Source: Brucella haematophila
GTDB lineage: Bacteria; Pseudomonadota; Alphaproteobacteria; Rhizobiales; Rhizobiaceae
Direction of reading: 5' to 3'
DNA: 64,000 nt
Assembly (NCBI RefSeq): GCF_005938105.1
Contig: NZ_VCPE01000004.1
Location: 124,001-188,000, forward strand
The notes beneath the pieces are model-generated. The model did no database searches. It had not been told where the DNA came from and saw only the letters and a list, made by a program, of their open reading frames with translations. Positions within the stretch are counted from its first letter, which is position 1; every line of letters starts with the position of its first letter. The position numbers and the translations under genes were made by a program. Below, piece after piece: positions 57,378-64,000 of the stretch.

Positions 57378-60300
57378 ATGAGCGGAACGGGACGCGGAGT
57401 ATGGGACTTCTGGATCGACCGCGGCGGTACGTTTACGGACGTCATCGGGCGGGATCCACAGGGCCAGCTCCATGCACGCAAGGTTCTCTCCGAAAACCCG
57501 TCTGCCTATAAGGATGCCGCCGTTCACGGCATTCGCCTGCATCTTGGCCTCAAGACCGGCGAAGCGGTTCCCGCCGGAATCATCGGCGAAGTTCGCATGG
57601 GCACGACGGTCGCGACCAATGCGCTTCTGGAGCGCAAGGGCGAGCGGCTGGCCCTTGTCACCACCAAGGGTTTTCGCGATGCGCTGCGCATTGGCTATCA
57701 GGAGCGCAAGAACATTTTTGCGACCGAAATCATCAAGCCGGAAGCGCTTTATGAAAAGGTCGTGGAGCTGAACGAACGCGTTCAGGCAGACGGCACGATT
57801 GAAACGGCGCTCGATCCCTCCGAGGCCGAAGCAGCATTGGTTGCGCTGAAGGAACAGGGCTACAAATCCGTCGCTATCGCCCTCATGCATGCTTATAAGT
57901 TTCCTGCGCATGAGGCTGAAATTGCTCGCATTGCGCGTGGTCTCGACTTTGAGCAGGTCTCCGTCAGCCACGAGGTATCTCCGCTGATCAAGCTGGTCGG
58001 GCGCGGTGACACTACCGTCGTCGATGCCTATCTGTCGCCGGTTCTCCGCCGTTATGTTGCGCAAGTGTCCAACGAGCTGGATGTCGAGCGCACCGGCGCG
58101 CGCGTCATGTTCATGATGTCGTCGGGTGGTCTCACGGCAGCCGATCTGTTTCAGGGCAAGGATGCAATCCTTTCCGGCCCGGCAGGCGGCGTTGTCGGCC
58201 TCGCCCGTACCGGCGAAACGGCAGGCTTCCCCAAAGTCATCGGCTTTGACATGGGTGGCACCTCCACGGACGTCGCGCATTTCGATGGCGAATATGAACG
58301 CGCTTTCGAAACCGAAGTTGCCGGGGTGCGCGTTCGCGCGCCCATGATGCTGATCCACACCGTTGCCGCAGGTGGTGGCTCGATCCTGCATTACGATGCC
58401 GGACGTTTCCGCGTCGGCCCGGATTCGGCAGGCGCCAATCCCGGCCCGGCCTGCTACCGCAATGGCGGACCGCTCGCCGTCACCGACGCCAATGTCATGC
58501 TGGGCAAGCTGTTGCCGGAATTCTTCCCGGCGATCTTCGGTCCCGAACAGAACCAGCCGCTTGATGTGGAGCGGGTGCGTGAACTCTTCACCGCACTCGC
58601 AACCGAGATTGGCGATGGCCGTTCGCCGGAAGCAGTTGCCGACGGCTTCATCCGCATTGCGGTTGCCAATATGGTCGAGGCGATCAAGAAAATTTCCGTC
58701 CAGCGCGGCTATGATGTGACACGCTATGCGCTCAACTGCTTTGGTGGCGCTGGCGGTCAGCACGCCTGCCTCGTGGCGGATGCGCTTGGCATGAAGAATA
58801 TTCTCCTCCATCCGATGTCCGGCCTGCTTTCCGCCTATGGCATGGGTCTGGCCGATATTCGCGCCACCCGTCAAAAGGCGCTCGGCGTCGCGCTCGATCC
58901 GGCTGCCCCCACAGCCCTGAAGGAGTTGGGCGAAGAACTGGCGCAGGAATGCGTTACCGAACTTCTGACCCAGGGCATCGAGGCCGCAGCCGTACAGCGT
59001 CATCTGCGCGCGCATATCCGCTATGCGGGCACCGACACGGTGCTGTCCGTTGAGGCCACCTTCCCCACTGAGGACAATGCTGATCGTCTTCGCGCCGAAT
59101 TCGAGGCAGCCCATAAGCGCCGGTTCGGCTTCATTGCGGAGAACAAGGCTCTTGTTATCGATGCCGTGGAAGTCGAGGCCGTTGGTGGTGGCGCAGGCGA
59201 GACCGAAAGCGCCCAATCGCTCGATAGCGATCTGGAAGCTGAAACCGCCAAGCGGACCCGCTTCTTCTCGCAAGGCGAGTTGCACGATGCGGGCGTCGTC
59301 TTGCGCGAGCAGATGCAGCGCGGCCAGACCGTTACCGGCCCGGCGATCATCATCGAAAAGAACCAGACCATCATTATCGAAGATGGCTGGCAGGCTCGCC
59401 TGACCGCGCATGACCATGTGGTACTGACGCGCATCAAGGCGCTGCCCGTGCGCACGGCCATCGGCACCGAAGCCGATCCGGTCATGCTGGAGATTTTCAA
59501 CAATCTCTTCATGTCCATTGCCGAGCAAATGGGCGTGACGCTTCAGAACACTGCTTATTCGGTGAACATCAAGGAACGTCTGGACTTTTCCTGCGCGGTT
59601 TTCGACGCGGCAGGCAATCTTGTCGCCAATGCGCCGCATATGCCGGTGCACCTCGGTTCCATGGATGCGTCGGTCGCCACCGCCATCCGCGAAAACAGCG
59701 ACATCAAGCCGGGCGATGTGTTCCTCATCAACGCGCCTTATAATGGCGGCACCCATCTGCCCGATCTCACCGTCTGCACGCCGGTTTTCGATGACGATAA
59801 TCGTGAAATCCGCTTCTGGGTCGCAAGCCGTGGCCACCACGCCGATATTGGCGGCATTGCACCAGGCTCCATGTCGCCGCTTGCGGTCAATATCGAGCAG
59901 GAAGGCGTCTATATCGACAATTTCAAGCTGGTCGATCGCGGCACCTTCCGTGAAGAGGCGCTCGCCGCTCTGCTGACTGGCGCCACCTACCCTGTCCGCA
60001 ACCTGACGCAGAACGTCAACGATCTGAAGGCGCAGATCGCCGCCAATGAAAAGGGCGTCGCAGAGCTGAAAAAGATGATCCGCCTTTTCGGCGAGGATGT
60101 CGTGAAAGCCTATATGGGCCATGTTCAGGACAATGCCGCCGAAAGCGTGCGCCGCGTGCTCGACAAGCTGCCGGACGGTCACTTCACTTATGAGATGGAT
60201 CAGGGCTGCCAGATCGAGGTGCGCGTCACCATCGACAAGGAAAAGCGTGAAGCGACCGTCGATTTCACCGGCACGTCAGAACAGCGTTCCGACAATTTCA

Positions 60301-61001
60301 ACGCGCCGGAACCCGTCACCCGCGCGGCTGTGCTCTATGTCTTCCGCGTGCTGGTCGAAGGCGACATTCCGATGAATGCAGGCTGCCTGCGACCGATCAG
60401 GATCGTCGTGCCGGAAGGCTCGATGCTCTCGCCGCAATATCCGGCGGCGGTCGTGGCAGGCAATGTCGAAGTCAGTCAGGCTGTCACCAACTGCCTGTTC
60501 GGCGCGACCAAGGCTATGGCCGCAGCACAAGGCACCATGAACAATCTGACTTTCGGCAATGACGAATATCAGTATTACGAAACCATCTGTTCCGGTGCGC
60601 CCGCCGGTCCCGGTTTCAACGGTGCCGATGCTGTGCACACGCATATGACCAATTCGCGCCTGACCGACCCGGAAATTCTGGAAACCCGTTTCCCCGTCTT
60701 GCTGGAAGATTTCCATATTCGCGAAGGTTCCGGCGGAAAAGGCAAATGGCATGCGGGCGATGGCACCAAACGCACGATCCGCGCCTTGAAGACGCTGGAA
60801 TTTGCCATTCTCTCGGGTCATCGCCGCGTGGCGCCTTTCGGTCTCGAAGGCGGCGAAGCCGGTCAGACCGGTCGCAACGAAGTGCGCCGCAAAGACGGTT
60901 CTGTCGATGTGCTCGGCAATTGCGACCAGACTGTTCTGGAAGCAGGCGAAGCCTTTACCGTCATCACGCCGACCGGCGGTGGTTTCGGCAAGCCTGAGTA
61001 A
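57378..61001 (+). CDS. 5-oxoprolinase / hydantoinase, HyuA-HyuB fusion
   Basis: The 1207-residue protein opens 5-oxoproline (or a related cyclic amide) to glutamate using ATP. Residues 10-690 form the HyuA part, an actin-like ATPase fold with [30 protein letters not shown] and [19 protein letters not shown] in part. Residues 700-1205 form the HyuB part, starting [20 protein letters not shown] and including [18 protein letters not shown]. Fusion and length are those of eukaryote-like oxoprolinases. AGGGAG precedes ATG 57378; a frame starting 25 codons earlier is rejected. It is divergent from the MarR and peptide importer operon. Confidence 0.93.
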   Translation: MSGTGRGVWDFWIDRGGTFTDVIGRDPQGQLHARKVLSENPSAYKDAAVHGIRLHLGLKTGEAVPAGIIGEVRMGTTVATNALLERKGERLALVTTKGFRDALRIGYQERKNIFATEIIKPEALYEKVVELNERVQADGTIETALDPSEAEAALVALKEQGYKSVAIALMHAYKFPAHEAEIARIARGLDFEQVSVSHEVSPLIKLVGRGDTTVVDAYLSPVLRRYVAQVSNELDVERTGARVMFMMSSGGLTAADLFQGKDAILSGPAGGVVGLARTGETAGFPKVIGFDMGGTSTDVAHFDGEYERAFETEVAGVRVRAPMMLIHTVAAGGGSILHYDAGRFRVGPDSAGANPGPACYRNGGPLAVTDANVMLGKLLPEFFPAIFGPEQNQPLDVERVRELFTALATEIGDGRSPEAVADGFIRIAVANMVEAIKKISVQRGYDVTRYALNCFGGAGGQHACLVADALGMKNILLHPMSGLLSAYGMGLADIRATRQKALGVALDPAAPTALKELGEELAQECVTELLTQGIEAAAVQRHLRAHIRYAGTDTVLSVEATFPTEDNADRLRAEFEAAHKRRFGFIAENKALVIDAVEVEAVGGGAGETESAQSLDSDLEAETAKRTRFFSQGELHDAGVVLREQMQRGQTVTGPAIIIEKNQTIIIEDGWQARLTAHDHVVLTRIKALPVRTAIGTEADPVMLEIFNNLFMSIAEQMGVTLQNTAYSVNIKERLDFSCAVFDAAGNLVANAPHMPVHLGSMDASVATAIRENSDIKPGDVFLINAPYNGGTHLPDLTVCTPVFDDDNREIRFWVASRGHHADIGGIAPGSMSPLAVNIEQEGVYIDNFKLVDRGTFREEALAALLTGATYPVRNLTQNVNDLKAQIAANEKGVAELKKMIRLFGEDVVKAYMGHVQDNAAESVRRVLDKLPDGHFTYEMDQGCQIEVRVTIDKEKREATVDFTGTSEQRSDNFNAPEPVTRAAVLYVFRVLVEGDIPMNAGCLRPIRIVVPEGSMLSPQYPAAVVAGNVEVSQAVTNCLFGATKAMAAAQGTMNNLTFGNDEYQYYETICSGAPAGPGFNGADAVHTHMTNSRLTDPEILETRFPVLLEDFHIREGSGGKGKWHAGDGTKRTIRALKTLEFAILSGHRRVAPFGLEGGEAGQTGRNEVRRKDGSVDVLGNCDQTVLEAGEAFTVITPTGGGFGKPE

Positions 61002-61040
61002 ATCATTCCCCTAACCATTCCGTTCCATCTGAAAATGCAC

Positions 61041-61070
61041 CGCCGCCAGCTAAAATTCTGGCGGCGTTTT
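61041..61070 (+). terminator. Rho-independent terminator after oxoprolinase
   Basis: CGCCGCCAG (61041-61049) and CTGGCGGCG (61058-61066) enclose CTAAAATT and are followed by TTTTG. Outer bases AATGCA and TGCATT can extend the stem. Confidence 0.88.
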
Positions 61071-61289
61071 GCATTCAAACGAAGCAAAATCGGCCCGTGG
61101 ATAGGAAGCAAGCGAATGCTTTTTCCACCCTTCCGATCCTCACTGGAAAATGTTAGAATTATTCACCCAAATTCGTCATATAATTAGGAACACATCCTAA
61201 TAATTGTGCCTTAATGGTCGTTTTGGACGCATCTTTAGAATTAAATTTCTGCGATCAATAGAACATCAACCAGTTCACGGATACCGAAA

Positions 61290-62063
61290 ATGAAATTCGC
61301 TCAGATCATCGCTACCGCAGGCATCATTCAGGCAGCTCTCTTCACCGGCGCAATGGCCGGGGAAAATCTCGACGCCATCAAGTCGGCGGGCGTTCTGAAG
61401 ATCGGCACCGAAGGCACCTATGCGCCTTTCACCTATCACGACAAGGACAACAAGCTCGTCGGCTTCGACGTGGAAATCGGTGAAGCCGTGGCTGCCAAGC
61501 TCGGCGTCAAGCCGGAATTCGTCGAAGGCAAGTGGGACGGCCTGATCGCCGGTCTCGACGTCAACCGTTACGATGCCGTCATCAATCAGGTTGGCATCAC
61601 CGAAGAGCGCAAGAAGAAGTTCAACTTCTCCAACCCTTACATCGTTTCCAAGGTTGTTCTGATCGTCAACGACAAGAACGACACGATCAAGGATTTTGCC
61701 GATCTGAAGGGCAAGAAGTCGGCGCAGTCGCTGACCAGCAACTACGGCAAAATCGCCAAGGAAGCCGGCGCGGAACTCGTGGCCACCGATGGTTTCGACC
61801 AGTCGATCCAGCTCGTTCTGACGGGCCGCGCCGATGCGACGCTGAATGACAGCCTGTCCTTCCTCGACTTCAAGAAGCATCAGCCGAAGGCTCCGGTCAA
61901 GATCGTGGCCGAGAAGGAAAACGCTGACGCTTCGGGCATCATCGTTCGCAAGGGCGACGACGATCTCGTTGCAGCGATCAACAAGGCGCTGGACGACATC
62001 AAGGCCGACGGCACCTACGACAAGATCGCACAGAAGTATTTCGGTCAGGACGTTTCCAAGTAA
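61290..62063 (+). CDS. Cystine/polar amino acid ABC importer binding protein
   Basis: The 257-residue periplasmic protein has a signal peptide ending near AMAGE and the SBP_bac_3 fold. ILKIGTEGTYAPFTYHDKDN-type sequence (VLKIGTEGTYAPFTY) starts the mature domain, and KWDGLIAGLDVNRYDAVINQVGITEERKKKF, read in parts, carries the amino acid-binding Arg. The TEGTYAPFTYHD and NQVGIT stretches are those of the FliY/TcyJ cystine branch. AT-rich sequence with no gene lies upstream. Its own terminator follows, so it can be made in excess over the permease and ATPase. Confidence 0.92.
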   Translation: MKFAQIIATAGIIQAALFTGAMAGENLDAIKSAGVLKIGTEGTYAPFTYHDKDNKLVGFDVEIGEAVAAKLGVKPEFVEGKWDGLIAGLDVNRYDAVINQVGITEERKKKFNFSNPYIVSKVVLIVNDKNDTIKDFADLKGKKSAQSLTSNYGKIAKEAGAELVATDGFDQSIQLVLTGRADATLNDSLSFLDFKKHQPKAPVKIVAEKENADASGIIVRKGDDDLVAAINKALDDIKADGTYDKIAQKYFGQDVSK

Positions 62064-62084
62064 GCTCCTGAACGCCGGAAATAG

Positions 62085-62116
62085 AGAAGCCGGAACAGGA
62101 TTCCGGCTTCTTTTTT
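62085..62116 (+). terminator. Terminator between binding protein and permease genes
   Basis: AGAAGCCGGAA (62085-62095) and TTCCGGCTTCT (62101-62111) enclose CAGGA and run into TTTTTT. Partial read-through would give the higher dose of binding protein usual for ABC importers. Confidence 0.92.
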
Positions 62117-62255
62117 GTGTATGTAGAAATTTATTCCGAATAAATTTTCAAGTTCGCTTTCCATAAACTGTATAAGATGAATGAACGTACCTTTCCGGTG
62201 CCTGATCATCTCGGTTTGAACCGACACTGCTTTTCGTTCCAAGGAGCCGAACCCG

Positions 62256-62936
62256 GTGCCTGACTGGCTACAACTCATGATCGAGTCACTTCCGACCCTT
62301 CTCTGGGCGGGGCTGATCTTCACCATTCCGCTGACCTTGCTGTCCTTCATCTTTGGTCTGGCGCTGGCGCTGTTGACGGCACTCGTGCGGCTTTTCGCAC
62401 CGGTCTGGCTCTCGTCGATTGCGCGCTTCTATGTCTGGATATTCCGCGGCACGCCGCTGCTGGTGCAGCTTTTCGTGATCTTCTACGGCTTGCCGAGCAT
62501 GGGCATCTATCTCGATGCATTCCCGGCAGCTCTCATCGGCTTCACGTTGAATGTCGGCGCCTATAGTTCGGAAATCATCCGCGCGGTCATCTCGTCCGTG
62601 CCCAAGGGCCAGTGGGAAGCCGCCTATTCCATTGGCATGAGCTGGCGTCAGGCGCTGATCCGTACCGTGTTGCCACAGGCCACCAGAATAGCCGTGCCGC
62701 CGCTTTCCAATACGTTCATTTCACTTGTGAAAGATACGTCGCTCGCCGCCGCAATCACCGTGCCGGAGCTTTTCCAGTCGGCACAGCGCATCGTCGCCAC
62801 GACCTACGAACCGCTGATCCTCTATATCGAAGCCGCGCTGATCTATCTGGCGCTGAGTTCGGTTCTGTCTGCCCTTCAGGTACGGCTTGAGCGACGTTTC
62901 GGGCGTTATGGCGGCACGCTGGAGACAAACGCATGA
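62256..62936 (+). CDS. Cystine/polar amino acid ABC importer permease
   Basis: The 226-residue protein has about five hydrophobic helices with the HisM-type signature FRGTPLLVQLFVIFYGLPS near residue 64 and the EAA loop WEAAYSIGMSWRQALIRTVLPQATRIAVPPLSNTFI, read in parts near residue 126. The GTG start follows CAAGGAGCC. It should form a homodimeric channel in the inner membrane. It overlaps the ATPase gene by four bases. The YecS/TcyL branch is the closest I can name. Confidence 0.93.
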   Translation: MPDWLQLMIESLPTLLWAGLIFTIPLTLLSFIFGLALALLTALVRLFAPVWLSSIARFYVWIFRGTPLLVQLFVIFYGLPSMGIYLDAFPAALIGFTLNVGAYSSEIIRAVISSVPKGQWEAAYSIGMSWRQALIRTVLPQATRIAVPPLSNTFISLVKDTSLAAAITVPELFQSAQRIVATTYEPLILYIEAALIYLALSSVLSALQVRLERRFGRYGGTLETNA

Positions 62937-63694
62937 TCGAGCTGAAACATATCGTAAAGCGTTTTGACGACGCTGTGATCCTGAACGACATCAATGTCAC
63001 CATCTCCGAAGGCTCGGTAACGGCTCTCGTTGGCCCGTCAGGCGGCGGCAAAAGCACGCTTCTGCGCTGCATCAACCTGCTTGAAGTGCCCACATCCGGC
63101 AGTCTGTCGCTGGGCGGACAAACGCTGACGTTTGAGCCGGGGCGCAAGCCAAGCTGGCAGGCGATCCAGTCCATCCGCCGCCAGACCGGCATGGTGTTCC
63201 AGAATTTTCAGCTGTTTCCGCATCAGACGGCGATCCAGAATGTCATGGAAAGCCTTGTCACCGTGCTGAAATGGCCAAAGGCCAAGGCCCGCGAACGCGC
63301 CATGGAACTGTTGCAGAAAGTGGGCATGGCGCATAAGGCCGACGCCTGGCCGTCGACCCTGTCCGGCGGACAACAACAGCGCATCGCGATTGCCCGCGCT
63401 CTGGCACCTTCGCCCCGCGTGTTGCTGTGCGACGAACCCACCTCGGCGCTCGATCCCGAACTTGCATCGGAAGTGGTGGATGTGCTGAGCAAGCTTGCCA
63501 AGGAAGGCACGACGATGGTGATCGCCACCCACGATCTGCGCCTTGCCTCCAAGATTTCCCAGAATGTGGTGTTTCTGGAATCCGGCAATATTGTCGAAAC
63601 CGGCTCGGCACACGATGTTTTCACGCGCCCGTCCCGTGAGCGTACCAAGCAGTTCGTCGCGACCATCAACGCCGCGCATAGTTACGACATCTGA
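62933..63694 (+). CDS. Cystine/polar amino acid ABC importer ATPase
   Basis: The 253-residue ATPase has Walker A GPSGGGKSTLLRCIN near residue 35, Q-loop FQNFQLFPHQTAIQN, signature LSGGQQQRIAIARAL and Walker B VLLCDEPTSALDPEL. These match the GlnQ/YecC family of polar amino acid importers. ATGA overlap with the permease. Its neighbour set (binding protein, one permease, ATPase) is a complete importer. A strong terminator follows. Confidence 0.95.
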   Translation: MIELKHIVKRFDDAVILNDINVTISEGSVTALVGPSGGGKSTLLRCINLLEVPTSGSLSLGGQTLTFEPGRKPSWQAIQSIRRQTGMVFQNFQLFPHQTAIQNVMESLVTVLKWPKAKARERAMELLQKVGMAHKADAWPSTLSGGQQQRIAIARALAPSPRVLLCDEPTSALDPELASEVVDVLSKLAKEGTTMVIATHDLRLASKISQNVVFLESGNIVETGSAHDVFTRPSRERTKQFVATINAAHSYDI

Positions 63695-63714
63695 CCGACC
63701 ATTTTGTCTTTCAG

Positions 63715-63752
63715 GAAAGGGCTTTCGCATTTGCGAAGGCCCTTTCGTTTTT
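63715..63752 (+). terminator. Rho-independent terminator
   Basis: GAAAGGGC (63715-63722) and GCCCTTTC (63739-63746) form the outer stem, extended inward by TTCGCA and TGCGAA, followed by GTTTTT. Confidence 0.92.
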
Positions 63753-63916
63753 GGCCTTATCGCATTTCATACGATCTTTTCGAAATTTTCCGCCGAGTCT
63801 CACCGGCCTGCCCCTTGGTAAAAGAGAAAACCGCTGTTACATTAAGGGCAACGTAATAAATCAAGCGTCCTGCTTGCGTCCTTTTGGTTCGCGCGGCGCT
63901 TATAAGGATCAGTACC

Positions 63917-64000
63917 TTGAAAAACCCCGAGGAGCGCCCCGTAGAAAAGGCGCAACAGGGGGCGTCCGGCGGACAATCGGGAAATGCTCAAGCCCGGAAT
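63917..64000 (+). CDS. Start of an unidentified gene running off the window
   Basis: A frame opens at TTG 63917, seven bases after AAGGA, and stays open to the last base (28 codons). The product starts with a polar, Glu/Gln/Gly-rich stretch (KNPEERPVEKAQQGASGG). I cannot identify it from so short a piece. AT-rich sequence at 63830-63860 could hold its promoter. Confidence 0.45.
   Translation, partial: MKNPEERPVEKAQQGASGGQSGNAQARN

Noticed and set aside
57342-60182. Very long open frame (946 codons) on the minus strand
   Set aside because: It is antisense to the fully convincing oxoprolinase gene and its translation has no recognisable domain; long antisense frames are common in GC-rich codon-biased genes.

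Overview
The window looks like a chromosomal segment of a Hyphomicrobiales alphaproteobacterium, most likely from the Brucella/Ochrobactrum group. The pointers are the bioBFDAZ operon with the alphaproteobacterial bioZ gene and BioR-like boxes, the DUF1236 and DUF3775 proteins, a tripartite tricarboxylate (TctCBA) transporter, a RIME/Bru-RS-like intergenic palindrome, and GC-rich coding sequence with frequent ATGA stop/start overlaps. The pqq and kdp clusters suggest an environmental (Ochrobactrum-like) lineage rather than a classical pathogenic Brucella; that is inference from memory, not from a search. I see no rRNA, tRNA, insertion sequence, prophage, integrase or CRISPR array. All coordinates of starts were chosen by reading ribosome binding sites and family N-termini.

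Layout. 0-2.1 kb: the end of a siderophore/iron ABC importer (two FecCD permeases and an ATPase), then a 52-residue orphan peptide and a terminator. 2.4-5.6 kb (minus): tctC-tctB-tctA with a palindromic repeat between tctB and tctA. 5.8-7.6 kb: a Kef-type K+/H+ antiporter. 7.7-11 kb: pqqABCDE. 11-14.5 kb: a GNAT acetyltransferase, a small membrane protein, a TetR regulator, and a His-rich PadR regulator overlapping a DUF2218-methyltransferase fusion. 14.6-19 kb (minus): DoxX, glutathionyl-hydroquinone reductase, esterase, LysR, then a diguanylate cyclase upstream. 19.6-24.7 kb: an orphan Tat-exported peptide-binding protein, an MFS and a DMT exporter, and a duplicated DUF1236 protein. 24.9-30 kb: bioBFDAZ. 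30-35.5 kb: an RND pump and adaptor divergent from a TetR regulator across a perfect 25-bp palindrome, plus a secreted SnoaL-like protein. 35.7-39.1 kb: branched-chain aminotransferase, a TSUP transporter and an FAD dehydrogenase. 39.4-47.5 kb: a complete kdpFABCDE locus with two extra micro-ORFs. 47.5-49.5 kb: DUF3775 and an aldehyde dehydrogenase. 49.6-61 kb: a MarR-ABC dipeptide importer-M14 peptidase operon divergent from a fused 5-oxoprolinase. 61.3-63.7 kb: a cystine-type ABC importer. A new gene starts at the right edge.

How the parts fit. Potassium handling appears twice (Kef and Kdp). Biotin and PQQ are two complete cofactor clusters. Thiol and quinone chemistry recurs: glutathionyl-hydroquinone reductase with DoxX, 5-oxoprolinase with a peptide importer and carboxypeptidase-like enzyme, and a cystine importer next door, which together suggest capture of gamma-glutamyl/pyroglutamyl peptides or glutathione breakdown products. 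The strongest unusual items are the DUF2218-O-methyltransferase fusion under a His-rich PadR regulator, the extra membrane micro-proteins in the kdp operon, and a perfect BioR-type box lying inside the bioB coding sequence. I did not find evidence of a wholly new defence or mobile system.
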